This document shows positions 43,740-55,079 of a DNA stretch of 64,000 nt, piece by piece. Both the position numbers and the translations under genes were made by a program. Below the pieces are notes generated by a model that was not told the origin of the DNA, did no database searches, and saw nothing but the letters and a program-made list of their open reading frames with translations. How positions within the stretch are numbered: the first letter of the stretch is position 1; each line of letters begins with the position of its first letter. Origin of the DNA: Meghimatium bilineatum (taxonomy: Eukaryota > Mollusca > Gastropoda > Stylommatophora > Philomycidae); contig CM067317.1 in the NCBI GenBank assembly GCA_034231615.1, positions 1,882,501 through 1,946,500 of the forward strand. The letters are read 5' to 3'.

Positions 43740-44430
43740 CAGAAACATTTATCAAACATTTTATAAAAGTAAGCACGGTTTTAAAAAGGATATTTTTTTA
43801 AAGTAAACAAACTTAATCATTAAAAAGAAATTTTAAAAACGAGGCGGTAAAAAAAATGTTTAAAAATTAAATCAAGCATTTAAAAACTAAAATCAGGCAG
43901 GCTAAAAAAAAATTAAAGAAAGTGAAATCAGACATTTTAAAAAAATGTTTAAATGAAACCAAGGATATAAAACAATTAAAGAAAGTGCAATCAGACATTT
44001 CAAACAGTATTTAAGAAAGTGAAATCAGACATTTTTTTTCATTAAAGTGCCGGTACGTGAATTCAAGAGTTTTTATTTTTTTATTTAAAGAGAGTGAAAT
44101 CAGTCATTAAGAAACAAATTTTAAAAAAGGTTAAATCAGATGTTTACAATAAATTGTTTAACTGAAATCAGACATTTTACAAAAATTAAAGAAAAGTGAA
44201 ATTTTCTAAAATTTAACAATGTGAAATCAGATGTTTAAAAAAATTTCTATTAACGAAAGTGAAATCATTAATTATTTTTTTTAAATTAACGGGACTTAAA
44301 TTAGGGGTTTAAAAATAAATGTGTAACCAAGTGTTTACATAATTAAAGAAAGTAAAATCAAGCAATTTAAACAAATGTATCCAAGGTTAAATAAATATGT
44401 ATCCAAGGTTAAAAATGTAAAAGCTTTTAA
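43740..44430. repeat. Ancient AT-rich degenerate array
   Basis: Words such as AAAGAAAGTGAAATCAGACA and ATTTTAAAAA recur every 30-50 bp with heavy divergence. It looks like an eroded minisatellite. No coding signal. Confidence 0.6.
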
Positions 44431-44639
44431 ATGAAAAACAAATACATTAAGTAATTTTTGGTTTAAAAAATAATAAAGTTTGTAAAACTTGAAGGTCGAG
44501 CAGGCAAGACTACCGGAATCATGATATCCACTTCTATCTCTATCTCTATTCATAAACTCTGATATAACCAAACTGGAATCACATCCGTGGTTGTGATTCA
44601 GGTATACCTTACCACATCCATGGTGGAACAGAGTATACA

Positions 44640-44960
44640 ATCTAGTAGGATACCATTGTCTTGCTACAAGAGAGAAATATAGTAGGATACCATTGTCCTG
44701 CTACAAGACAATCTAGTAGGATACCATTGTCCTGCTACAAGAAAGAAATCTAGTAGGATACCATTGTCCTGCTACAAGACAATCTAGTAGGATACCATTG
44801 TCCTGCTACAAGACAATCTAGTAGGATACCATTGTCCTGCTACAAGAAAGAAATCTAGTAGGATACCATTGTCCTGCTACAAGAAAGAAATCTAGTAGGA
44901 TACCATTGTCCTGCTACAAGAGAGATCCAGTGGGAGTTTGAGAATGAGCACTAAAACAAC
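44640..44960 (-). repeat. 34/37/46-bp array derived from the TTCTTCTTC-headed element
   Basis: AATCTAGTAGGATACCATTG and TCCTGCTACAAGA repeat about 8 times. The last unit runs into GAGATCCAGTGGGAGTTTGA and GAATGAGC, the inverted start of the dispersed element, where the same words occur once. Confidence 0.85.
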
Positions 44961-45349
44961 AGAAAAAAAATGACCAAATTTAGCTAATGTTCAAAAAACC
45001 TAACCACTCAAAGCAAAATCACACATTACAAAATATGACAGATCCAGAAATTAAGTAAACAAAACTAAACAAAATCATGCTTACAACATAATCAATAAAA
45101 TGTTAATCAATCACAAATCATCAGTTTAAAGAAATCTGTTTCAAAATAAGTAGAAGTTAAGAACAAACATGCACCTAGTGCATGGGTTATCTATCTAAAA
45201 GTGCTGCAACTATCCATGAAAATAAAACAAGTTTATCAACATGCATCACCAATACAATACTAAACAACATATACCAACAATAGCTAGAACTACACACAAC
45301 AATCAAGTCTACAACTGGTACCGGTGCAACATGTGGATACAGGGGATGT

Positions 45350-45645
45350 TAAGCCAGTATTTAGCTACATAACTGGATTCTAGATCATAGCCATGTAGCT
45401 ACATAACTGGATTCTGGGTCACAGGCATGTAGCTACATAACTGGATTCTGGGTCACAGGCATGTAGCTACATAACTGGATTCTGGGTCACAGGCGTGTAG
45501 CTACATAACTAGATTCTGGGTCACAGGCATGTAGCTACATAACTGGATTCTGGGTCACAGGCATGTAGTTACATAACTGGATTCTGGGTCACAGGCATGT
45601 AGTTACATAACTGGATTCTAGGTCACAGGCATGTAGTTACATATT
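45350..45645. repeat. 34-bp minisatellite, about 8 copies
   Basis: ATGTAGCTACATAACTGGAT and TCTGGGTCACAGGC form the unit. TTCTGGGTCAC also occurs in the dispersed element, a relic of which (CCTTCTCAAAATCCTGCAG) follows at 45.66 kb. The 44.96-45.35 and 45.80-46.20 kb intervals hold no recognisable feature. Confidence 0.88.
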
Positions 45646-46206
45646 TAGATATTTTTGTCTCCTTCTCAAAATCCTGCAGATTTGCAATTTTGCAAACTAC
45701 TTGCATGACGTACTACTATAACCTCATATGATGTGCATGACAGGTCACAGCATTGCTATAATTATTTCTCTATTTGAGCACGGCAATTTAGAAAACTAGG
45801 TCATTAGTTTGTAGCTACTGGACAGCTTAAGTGTGACCATTCGAAAAATTCGACGTAACAACAAAATCTAACAGAATCAGCCTTTATAAGTGATGCTTTA
45901 TGCACGGAAATAATTGAAAAACACACAAAAAGGTTGATTCCGATTTGTTTTAATTTTATTGTTAGGTCTTATCTACTGATTAAATGTACCAACAAAATGT
46001 GAACGTTATCGACATCAGAACTAGATCAAAATGATGTTACAATAAAAATAGAATAAAATATAGCATCTTTGATTCATTATCATATAACCTCATCAAGCAG
46101 GTGAAAGGCAGACATATTACGACATTGACTACAAGTCGTCTCAGTGTGTACCATTCTACTGAAGTCTAGCAAACAACATCACAGAAACAATCAAGTATTT
46201 ACTCAC

Positions 46207-46245
46207 AGTCCACAACAACTGTACTATTGTTACTGTCTTCCATGG
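46207..46245 (-). CDS. Possible 39-nt cassette microexon
   Basis: A 39-nt stretch lies between a pyrimidine-rich run ending GCTAG and a GTGAGT donor. In the phase set by the preceding exon it encodes AMEDSNNSTVVVD, an acidic linker with an NNST glycosylation site. It enters and leaves in phase 1, so inclusion or skipping would keep the frame between Fn3 domains 1 and 2. The stretch is very short and could be chance; there is no independent support in the window. Confidence 0.33.
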
Positions 46246-46344
46246 CTAGCGTTAACACGTGAAAAAATAACGACAAAGTTATTCAAACACACACGAGTGG
46301 TTAGTATGTGCATCATAATCATTCATTAAATGCTAGTACAATCA

Positions 46345-46985
46345 ATTAAACTTTATATATCAATTAAACTAGATGACAACATACTAGACAACGTTTCAGA
46401 TTTCGTATATTTGGGAAGCAAGATAACAGCAGACGGGGATACCAACTCAGAAATCAAGACTCGAATGGCTCTCGCCTCCAGTGCCTTTAACAAACTTTCA
46501 ACCATCTGGAGATCAAAGATTGCAAGTAATCATATCAAACTACAACTATTCAATGCAAGTGTGATTCCATCATTGACATATGGATGTGAAAGTTGGACAT
46601 CTATCGCAATAATGGATAAGAATTTAGTTTCTTTCGAGAATAGATGCTCCAGAAAAAAATCATGAATACTAATTGGAAAGATTTCAAATCAAATGACATA
46701 CTAAGAGAGGAGACACAACAATAATATGTGACGAACATCATCAGAAAACGTTGCTGGACATACATCAGCCACATACTTAGAATGAAGGAAGACATCCACG
46801 ACAAGTCTTCATGTGGACACCAGACGAAAAAAAAAAACAAGGAAGACCAAAAACAACGATCAGAAGAACATTTATGAATGAATTAAAATCAACAGGCATG
46901 AATGCACTAGACCTGCAATCTATGACAACTGATTGACAGGCATGGAGAACTATGAAAACAATGGCAACTTACTGTACATAAATAT
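46345..46985 (+). mobile_element. RTE-clade LINE 3' fragment
   Basis: The plus-strand frame reads DNVSDFVYLGSKITADGD, then SEIKTRMALASSAFNKLSTI, LQLFNASVIPSLTYGCESW and ENRCSRKK, and continues after a frameshift with NWKDFKSND, YVTNIIRKRCWTYISHILRM. It belongs to the same family as 29.2-30.2 kb. It is non-functional and lies on the strand opposite to the host gene. Confidence 0.85.
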
Positions 46986-47089
46986 TGATCTGAAAATCAC
47001 TATAGCCAATAAAAAACTGGGTTGATCAATACATCCTGAATAGTATAAATGTTGCTGTTTTTTTTTTATCCACTCATCTAAATTCTGGG

Positions 47090-47935
47090 CATATCATGAC
47101 CTCTGATATAGAGAGATTAAAAATATCTAACCAAGTTATCAATAACATATAACAAACCAGATCATCGATAACATGTTGTACCATTCTCACAAGCTAGGTC
47201 ATCAATAACATGTAATGAACTTTCAAAAATTAAGTCATCAATAACATGTAACAAACTCTCACATGTTACGTCATCAATACGTAACATATGTAACAAGCGA
47301 GGTCATCAATAACATGTAACAAACTCTCACATGTTACAGCATGCTGTTAACAAACTAGGTAATCAACAATGTTTGCAGCACTCTCATGAACTAAATCATC
47401 AGAAATATGTTGTAACAAACTCTCACAAATTAGGTCATCAACAATTGCAACAAATTCTCACAATCTAGGTCATTAGTAATATCTTCAACACTCTCATGAA
47501 ATAGGTCATGAATAATATTTACAATACTTGTAAAAACCGGGTCACCAAACATGACTTCATAATAACTGAAAAAATGTATCACAAAACATAACTAACCAAA
47601 TATCACAAACTAGGTCACCAAACACACTCTGTAATAAGTTCTCCCACATTTGGCCACCAAACATCTCCCAAATTAGGTCAACAAACATCTCTCCCAAAAT
47701 AGGTAGCCAAACATCTCTGACAAACTAGGTCATCCAAAATTGTTCACAAAGTAGGTCATTCAACATCTTTATCAAACTATGTCACCGAACATCTCTCACA
47801 AACTAGGTCACCAAATTACCTCTCACAAATTAGGTCACTTAATATCTGTAACAGTCTCTCATAACTAGGTCACCAAACATATATGTAACAAGCTCTCACA
47901 AACAAACTAGGTCACTAAACGTATCTGTAGAAAGC
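47090..47935. repeat. Degenerate array, roughly 35-45 bp period
   Basis: AACTAGGTCATCAATAACAT, CTCTCACAAACTAGGTCAC and similar words recur over 840 bp with much drift. It ends about 25 bp from the donor of exon 47961-48133. Confidence 0.75.
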
Positions 47936-47960
47936 AAACTACACAGAACGTGTAACTTAC

Positions 47961-48133
47961 CTTCTTCCTGTGTGTAAAACTTGCTGATTTCACTATGACT
48001 GCCATGACCAACTCCATTAACGGCCACAACAGAGGCAACGTAGCAAGTCCATGGGGTCAGACCATCTACTGTCATTTGTAAGGATTCATTCTGTGTGCTC
48101 AACTCCTGTAGATTTTGAGTCCCATCACACTCT
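47961..48133 (-). CDS. Fn3 domain 1, second half (exon)
   Basis: Acceptor TTTTTATTCACAG and donor G|GTAAGT bound 173 nt, phase 2 to 1. The product contains the Fn3 landmark run VDGLTPWTCYVASVVAVNG (LxPxTxYxVxVxAxN with Cys before Tyr) and ends in an acidic linker TQEE. The next securely assigned exon is 19 kb away, at 28606-28784; candidate short exons lie between. Confidence 0.9.
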
Positions 48134-48297
48134 CTGTGAATAAAAACAATGTCCACAGATTATGGCGCGGGATGGCAGTTTGTATCCCTGCTGGCATAAA
48201 GGAAATAAAGTTAACACAAAAGTGTCCTATTTGGTTGTCGTACTAAACCTCAATCAACAAAAACAGTAAACAAATCAATGAAATGAACAATACTAAC

Positions 48298-48418
48298 CTG
48301 ATACTTAAAATGTAAGCAGAGATTGGACTATTATTGGCTTCACTGGGTCTCCACGAGATTGTTGCTTGTCTTGACTCTACATCCTTCACATCGGGTTTGC
48401 CCGGAGCACTTGGTACAT
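48298..48418 (-). CDS. Fn3 domain 1, first half (exon)
   Basis: Acceptor TTTCCAACAG and donor CAG|GTTAGT bound 121 nt, phase 1 to 2. The product starts DVPSAPGKPDV and contains ATISWRPSEANNSPISAY, with the Fn3 signature proline pair, core tryptophan and the Y of strand C. It continues into the exon at 47961-48133, where the AG remainder plus A gives Arg. Confidence 0.9.
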
Positions 48419-48621
48419 CTGTTGGAAACAATAATCAGCTTGAAATTCTCTCTCTCTCTATTAACTTCAAACGGTCAACATCTACAATCGACACATCAAA
48501 CATGCATAACTATGTTATGATATACACAGCAATACATCCTTCCACTTTTGTCATTGTCACAGGGCTGAATGATAGAAGAGTGCTTCACCTTCCTATGTCG
48601 GATACTTGAAACTCACTATAT

Positions 48622-48775
48622 CTTTATCTTCTTCTGAGTTCATCTCTCACACTCCTGTAGATAAGCAGGATGTACCCCGGAACAGAATATGTTGTGTTAT
48701 AATTGACACATTAGATGTGATACCTGCACCTTTCAACCTGACACATCCAGCTTCAGCATAGCCAACAATACAACA
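48622..48775 (+). repeat. Dispersed TTCTTCTTC-headed element, copy
   Basis: ATCTTCTTCTGAGTTCATCT, CTCCTGTAGATAAGCAGGAT, ACCTGCACCTTTCAACCTGA and CCAGCTTCAGCATAGCC are colinear with the other copies. It lies in the intron next to Fn3 exon 48298-48418. Confidence 0.6.
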
Positions 48776-48799
48776 ACTAAATCATGAGCTCAAGGACCA

Positions 48800-49000
48800 C
48801 TGGATCAACTACCAACCAACAATGCAACAACCAAATATTCAAAAATAGACTCAAAAGATGTAAAGGATTGACTTCATTGTATTCAGGTTTCCCCATATGT
48901 ATTCCGTCCACTTCAGCAAAACAGCATGTCACTTTCCAACAGCACCAATCATTACTCTGTATCTTCAAGCAATATCACTAGGGATCTCCAAAAAATCCAC
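48800..49000 (-). mobile_element. SINE body fragment
   Basis: The minus strand has GGAGATCCCTAGTGATATTG, ACATGCTGTTTTGC and ACAATGAAGTCAATCC, the body of the same SINE family. The tRNA-like head is missing; the 42-bp array of 49.0-50.5 kb begins where it should be. Confidence 0.6.
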
Positions 49001-49009
49001 ATGTACACT

Positions 49010-50505
49010 GGATATGAAAGCGGATATCAATCTGCAGATTACTATTACCAGTAGTCAAGATATCAAAGTGGATATTAATCTGTGGATTACTGTTAGTAAA
49101 GATATGAAATCAGATATCAATCTGTGGATTACTGTTAGTCAAAATATGAAAGTGGATATCAACCTGTGGATTACTGTTAGTCAAGATATGAAAGTGGATA
49201 TCAATCTGTGGATTACTATTAGTCAAGATATGAAAGTGGATATCAATCTGTGGATTACTATTAGTCAAGATATGAAAGTGGATATCAATCTGTGGATTAC
49301 TATTAGTCAAGATATGAAAGCGGATATCAGTCTGTAGATTACAATTATCTGTGGATTACTATTAGTCAAGATATGAAAGTGGATATCAACCTGTGGATTA
49401 CAATTAGTCAAGATATGAAAGCAGATATCAATCTGTGGATCACTGTTAGTCAAGATATGAAATCAGATATCAATCTGTGTATTACTGTTAGTCAAGATAT
49501 GAAATCAGATATCAATCTGTGGATTACTGTTAGTCAAGATATGAAAGTTGTTATCAATCTGTGGATTACTATTAGTCAAGATATGAAATCAGATATCAGT
49601 CTGTAGATTACAATTAGTCCAGATATGAAATCAGATATCAGTCTGTAGATTACAATTAGTCCAGATATGAAAGCGGATATCAGTCTGTAGATTACAATTA
49701 GTCCAGATATGAAAGCGGATATCAGTCTGTAGATTACAATTAGTCAAGATATGAAAGCGGATATCAGTCTGTAGATTACAATTAGTCAAGATATGAAATC
49801 AGATATCAATCTGTGGATTACTGTTAGTCAAGATATGAAATCAGATATCAATCTGTGGATTACTGTTAGTCAAGATATGAAAGTTGTTATCAATCTGTGG
49901 ATTACTGTTAGTCAAGATATGAAATCAGATATCAGTCTGTAGATTACAATTAGTCCAGATATGAAATCAGATATCAGTCTGTAGATTACAATTAGTCCAG
50001 ATATGAAAGCGGATATCAGTCTGTAGATTACAATTAGTCCAGATATGAAAGCGGATATCAGTCTGTAGATTACTATTAGTCAAGATATGAAAGTGGATAT
50101 CAACCTGTGGATTACAATTAGTCAAGATATGAAAGCAGATATCAATCTGTGGATTACAATTAGTCAAGATATGAAAGCAGATATCAATCTGTGGATTACT
50201 GTTAGTCAAGATATGAAATCAGATATCAATCTGTGGATTACTGTTAGTCAAGATATGAAAGTGGATATCAACCTGTGGATTACAATTTGTCCAGATATGA
50301 AAGTGGATATCAACCTGTGGATTACAATTAGTCAAGATATGAAAGCGGATATCAGTCTGTAGATTACAATTAGTCCAGATATGAAAGCGGATATCAGTCT
50401 GTAGATGACAATTAGTCAAGATATGAAAGCGGATATCAGTCTGTAGATTACAATTAGTCAAGATATGAAAGCAGATATCAGTCTGTAGATTTTATTAGTC
50501 AAGAA
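49010..50505. repeat. 42-bp minisatellite, about 35 copies
   Basis: GATATGAAAGTGGATATCAA and TCTGTGGATTACTATTAGTC form the unit; variants (CAGTCTGTAGATTACAATTA, AAATCAGATATC) are arranged in blocks that recur as a higher-order repeat near 49.4-49.9 kb. It abuts a headless SINE at 48.8-49.0 kb. Confidence 0.94.
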
Positions 50506-50649
50506 TAATCAGCATGATTGTTAGTCAATGTAGGACTAACATCTAATAAGCTAATAAAGTCATATAAACGATAAGGAATCCTACATTTCAGTTTTTAATA
50601 AACCTTGCTAATAAACAAATGTTAAAAGTTATTCTGTTATATAACTTAC

Positions 50650-50788
50650 CCTGCACAGTCAGGATGTGAACTGTCTCTTGGAGTTCCCAGGTGCCATTCT
50701 TGTTGATGTATATCTGACAGGAGTAATTGCCTGTGTCTGAGGTCTGGAGATCTACCAGAACTAGATCATGTTTACTGGTCAGGTTCAG
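50650..50788 (-). CDS. Ig domain, second half (exon)
   Basis: Acceptor TCTCAACAG and donor G|GTAAGT frame 139 nt, phase 0 to 1. The translation contains the diagnostic Ig motif SDTGNYSC, that is DxGxYxC with the second disulfide cysteine, followed by a strand ending HILTVQ. Potential N-glycosylation sites are NLT, NYS and NGT. The final G plus AT of the next exon makes GAT (Asp), so the linker reads VQDVPSAPG, a typical Ig-to-Fn3 junction. This exon was too short to stand out as an ORF. Confidence 0.88.
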
Positions 50789-50824
50789 CTGTTGAGAGAT
50801 TATTGATCATTAGTTACATTGTAT

Positions 50825-51610
50825 TCAGGAACTTGGTGGCCTAGTTGATAGTGAGCCTGCCTATCAGGTTCCACGCAGTGCCAGGTTCTAGTCTAGTTGA
50901 TACTGAGTTTACTTATCAGGTTCCACTTGGTGCCATATTCTAGTCTAGTTGATACTGAGTTTACTTATCAGGTTCCACTTGGTGCCATATTCTAGTCTAG
51001 TTGATACTGAGTTTACTTATCAGGTTCCACTTGGTGCCATATTCTAGTCTAGTTGATAGTGAGCCCTACCTATCAGGTTACAGCATACCAGGTTCTAGTC
51101 TAGTTGATAGTGAGCCCTACCTATCAGGTTACAGCATACCAGGTTCTAGTCTAGTTGATAGTGAGCCCTGCCTATCAAGTTCCACATTGTGCCAGGTTGT
51201 AGTCTAGTTGATAGTGAGCCTGCCTATCAAGTTTCACGTGGTGCCAGGTTCTAGTCAAGTTGATAGTGAGCCCTGCCTATCAGGTACCACGTGATGCCAG
51301 GTTCTAGTCTAGTTGATAGTGAGCCCTGCCTATCAAGTTCCACGTGATGCCAGGTTCTAGTCAAGTTGATAGTGAGCCCTGCCTATCAAGTTCCACGTGA
51401 TGCCAGGTTCTAGTCTAGTTGATAGTGAGCCTGCATATCAGTTTACAGCATACCAGATAGGAAACCACATCCAGGTAGAAAAAATCCAGGTCATGATTTC
51501 TCGCCTGACAAGCCCTCTCTTCTAGTCGACCCAGCTGTAAAATGTGTACCAAACACATGGGTTAAGGAAGGTAAAGCAGGGAAGGGAACTGGCCACCCCA
51601 CCTAACAGTT
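50825..51610 (+). mobile_element. SINE with tandemly amplified tRNA-like head
   Basis: The unit GTGGCCTAGTTGATAGTGAG (A-box match) plus GCCAGGTTCTAGTC (B-box like) is repeated about 11 times at roughly 53-61 bp (50.83-51.47 kb). The last unit runs into a body with TCGACCCAGCTGTAAAATG and AGGGAAGGGAACTGGCCACC. This looks like a single SINE whose promoter-bearing head was multiplied. Confidence 0.55.
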
Positions 51611-51744
51611 ACTGTAGAGTAGTACATATAGAGATATCTCCATCCCAGAAGTTTGGTTTCTGCTAAAAGACCTACTTTTACTTACTTTACATGGTATTTG
51701 ACAATGCAATACTCACAGATGTTTGTGGTACAGCTTTTTTTCTG

Positions 51745-53520
51745 AAACTTATGCCTAGATTATGACTACGTTTCTGAAACATATGTGCCTAGTTTATGCC
51801 TAAATTTCTGAAACATGTCTAGTTTATGACTAAATTTCTGAAACATGTCTAGTTTATGACTAAATTTCTGAAACATGTCTAGTTTATGACTAAATTTCTG
51901 AAACATGTCTAGTTTATGACTAAATTTCTGAAACATGTCTAGTTTATGACTAAATTTCTGAAACATGTCTAGTTTATGACTAAACTTCTGAAACATGCCT
52001 AGTTTATGCCTAAGTTTCTGAAACATGTCTAATTTATGACTAAATTTCTGAAACATATGCCTAGTTTATGACTAAATTTCTGAAACATATGTGCCTAGTT
52101 TATGCCTAAATTTCTGAAACATGTCTAGTTTATGACTAAATTTCTGAAACATGTCTAGTTTATGACTAAATTTCTGAGAAACATATGTGTAGTTTATGAC
52201 TAAATTTCTGAAACATGTCTAGTTTATGACTAAATTTCTGAAACATATGTATAGTTTATGACTAAATTTCTGAGAAACATATGTGTAGTTTATGACTAAA
52301 TTTCTGAAACATATGCCTAGTTTATGACTAAATTTCTGAAACATATGTCTAGTTTATGACTAAATTTCTGAGAAACATATGCCTAGTTTATGACTAAATT
52401 TCTGAAACATATGTCTAGTTTATGACTAAATTTCTGAGAAACATATGTCTAGTTTATGACTAAATTTCTGAAACATATGTCTAGTTTATGACTAAATTTC
52501 TGAAACTTATGCCTAGTTTATGACTAAATTTATGAAACATATGTCTAGTTTATGACTAAATTTCTGAAACATATGTCTAGTTTATGACTAAATTTCTGAA
52601 ACATATGCCTAGTTTATGACTAAATTTATGAAACATATGTCTAGTTTATGACTAAATTTCTGAAACATATGTCTAGTTTATGACTAAATTTCTGAAACAT
52701 ATGTCTAGTTTATGACTAAATTTCTGAAACTTATGCCTAGTTTATGACAAAATTTATGAAACATATGTCTAGTTTATGACTAAATTTCTGAAACATATGT
52801 CTAGTTTATGACTAAATTTCTGAAACATATGTCTAGTTTATGACTAAATTTCTTAAACATATGTCTAGTTTATGACTAAATTTCTGAAACATATGTCTAG
52901 TTTATGACTAAATTTCTGAAACTTATGCCTAGTTTATGACTAAATTTATGAAACATATGTCTAGTTTATGACTAAATTTATGAAACTTATGCCTAGTTTA
53001 TGACTAAATTTCTAAAACATATGCCTAGTTTATGACTAAATTTATGAAACATATGTCTAGTTTATGACTAAATTTCTGAAACATATGTCTAGTTTATGAC
53101 TAAATTTCTGAAACATATGTCTAGTTTATGACTAAATTTCTGAAACTTATGCCTAGTTTATGACTAAATTTATGAAACATATGTCTAGTTTATGACTAAA
53201 TTTATGAAACTTATGCCTAGTTTATGACTAAATTTCTAAAACATATGCCTAGTTTATGACTAAATTTATGAAACATATGTCTAGTTTATGACTAAATTTC
53301 TGAAACATATGTCTAGTTTATGACTAAATTTCTGAAACATATGCCTAGTTTATGACTAAATGTATGAAACATATGTCTAGTTTATGACTAAATTTCTGAA
53401 ACATATGCCTAGTTTATGACTAAATGTATGAAACATATGTCTAGTTTATGACTAAATGTATGAAACATATGTCTAGTTTATGACTAAATGTATGAAACAT
53501 ATGTCTAGTTTATGACTAAA
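51745..53520. repeat. 28-33-bp minisatellite, about 56 copies
   Basis: CTAGTTTATGACTAAATTTC and TGAAACATATGT repeat; the left block lacks ATAT (28 bp), the right is mostly 32 bp. Composite super-repeats with AAACTTATGCC and TTTATGAAACATATG occur at 52.5-53.3 kb. Confidence 0.95.
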
Positions 53521-53556
53521 TACACAAATAATACACAATATACAAACATATCTCAC

Positions 53557-53741
53557 CCGTGTAGTCGGGGTACCACTGGCATAGCTGACTTGCTGGTTCT
53601 TGTCGACTGTCACAAAGAAGACAGTGTTCTTGTTCCACATAACAGCCTTGTACTCCTCACTGTCACCAAGTGTCGGGCAATCAAGAGAGACCGTGTCCTG
53701 GACACGTCTCAGCACAACTTTCTCAAAGCTCATGTTGTTCC
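53557..53741 (-). CDS. Ig domain, first half (exon)
   Basis: The exon follows a pyrimidine-rich acceptor ending TTTACAG and stops at ACTACACGG before GTGAGA. The reading frame enters in phase 1 and leaves in phase 0 (61 complete codons). It gives the N-terminal half of an Ig domain: VSLDCP carries the first cysteine and VMWNKN the core tryptophan. It joins in frame to the exon at 50650-50788, which supplies the second cysteine. The 32-bp array of 51.75-53.52 kb starts only about 35 bp beyond the donor. An in-frame ATG lies 8 nt into the exon, but the phase-1 acceptor shows that an upstream exon exists. Confidence 0.87.
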
Positions 53742-53914
53742 CTGTAAAGTAAACAGAAAAATGTGTAGAATCCCTGTATAGCGCATCCTGTTATAACAAA
53801 TTTGCCTTATATAACAATTAGACTTACGTAAAACACAGGTTTATATATCGTCTCAATGGGATATAACAACGTTTTGAAATCCTTAATTATATCTATTCTA
53901 TATTGTTTGTACTT

Positions 53915-54905
53915 ACAGTTCTTACAATGGGATTTCTGTGATTACATAGATATTTGGTCAGTCTGAAATCAGTTCTTACAATGGGATTTATGTGATTACA
54001 TAGATATTTGGTCAGTCTGAAATCAGTTCTTACAATGGGATTTATGTGATTACATAGATATTTGGTCAGTCTGAAACCAGTTCTTACAATGGGATTTCTG
54101 TGATTACATAGATATTTGGTCAGTCTGAAATCAGTTCTTACAATGGGATTTATGTGATTACATAGATATTTGGTCAGTCTGAAACCAGTTCTTACAATGG
54201 GATTTATGTGATTACATAGATATTTGGTCAGTCTGAAACCAGTTCTTACAATGTGATTTATGTGATTACATAGATATTTGGTCAGTCTGAAACCAGTTCT
54301 TACAATGGGATTTATGTGATTACATAGATATTTGGTCAGCCTGAAACCAGTTCTTACAATGGGATTTATGTGATTACATAGATATTTGGTCAGTCTGAAA
54401 TCAGTTCTTACAATGGGATTTATGTGATTACATAGATATTTGGTCAGTCTGAAACCAGTTCTTACAATGGGATTTCTGTGATTACATAGATATTTGGTCA
54501 GTCTGAAATCAGTTCTTACAATGGGATTTATGTGATTACATAGATATTTGGTCAGTCTGAAACCAGTTCTTACAATGGGATTTATGTGATTACATAGATA
54601 TTTGGTCAGTCTGAAACCAGTTCTTACAATGTGATTTATGTGATTACATAGATATTTGGTCAGTCTGAAACCAGTTCTTACAATGGGATTTATGTGATTA
54701 CATAGATATTTGGTCAGCCTGAAACCAGTTCTTACAATGGGATTTATGTGATTACATAGATATTTGGTCAGTGTGAAACCAGTTCTTACAATGGGATTTA
54801 TGTGATTACATAGATATTTGGTCAGCCTGAAACCAGTTCTTACAATGGGATTTATGTGATTACATAGATATTTGGTCAGCCTGAAACCAATTATTACAAT
54901 GGGAT
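53915..54905. repeat. 54-bp minisatellite, about 18 copies
   Basis: CAGTTCTTACAATGGGATTT, ATGTGATTACATAGATATTT and GGTCAGTCTGAAA form the unit. Units carrying the AATGTGATTT variant are 7 units apart (54.25 and 54.63 kb), so a multi-unit block has been duplicated. Confidence 0.94.
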
Positions 54906-55079
54906 TTGACTATCAATATCTCTTAGTTAGGTGTAGTTCATACCATTTGTTGTCATGGCAAGAATGGGAAGCAATTTGTCAGGTATGGTGTTGGAGAAGA
55001 CTCAGGACCTAGGGAAGAAAATGGTTTGCCTCTAATTGATACGGTGATGATAGAACAACCAAGGCACTGCCAATCTGAC

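Larger units (their letters stand above)
5615..53741 (-). other. Host gene locus: Ig plus four Fn3 single-pass receptor
   Basis: Twelve minus-strand exons with GT-AG borders join in compatible phases (1-0, 0-1, 1-2, 2-1, 1-0, 0-1, 1-1, 1-1, 1-0, 0-1, 1-2, 2-1). They encode an Ig domain, four Fn3 domains, a transmembrane helix and the start of a cytoplasmic tail, about 570 residues in the well-supported exons. A candidate terminal exon ends at 5616. Domain order suits a cell-surface adhesion, guidance or cytokine-type receptor; I cannot assign a named family. Introns are long (up to about 19 kb) and consist almost wholly of minisatellites and transposon copies. Two introns hold LINE coding sequence on the same strand. 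The 5' end is uncertain and may lie near 58.3 kb or outside the window. Certainty is high for the gene's existence and moderate for its ends. Confidence 0.88.

Noticed and set aside
54900..55030. Exon-like segment with CTTCCCTAG acceptor on the minus strand
   Set aside because: All three frames contain stops before the putative donor; the segment resembles dispersed repeat sequence.
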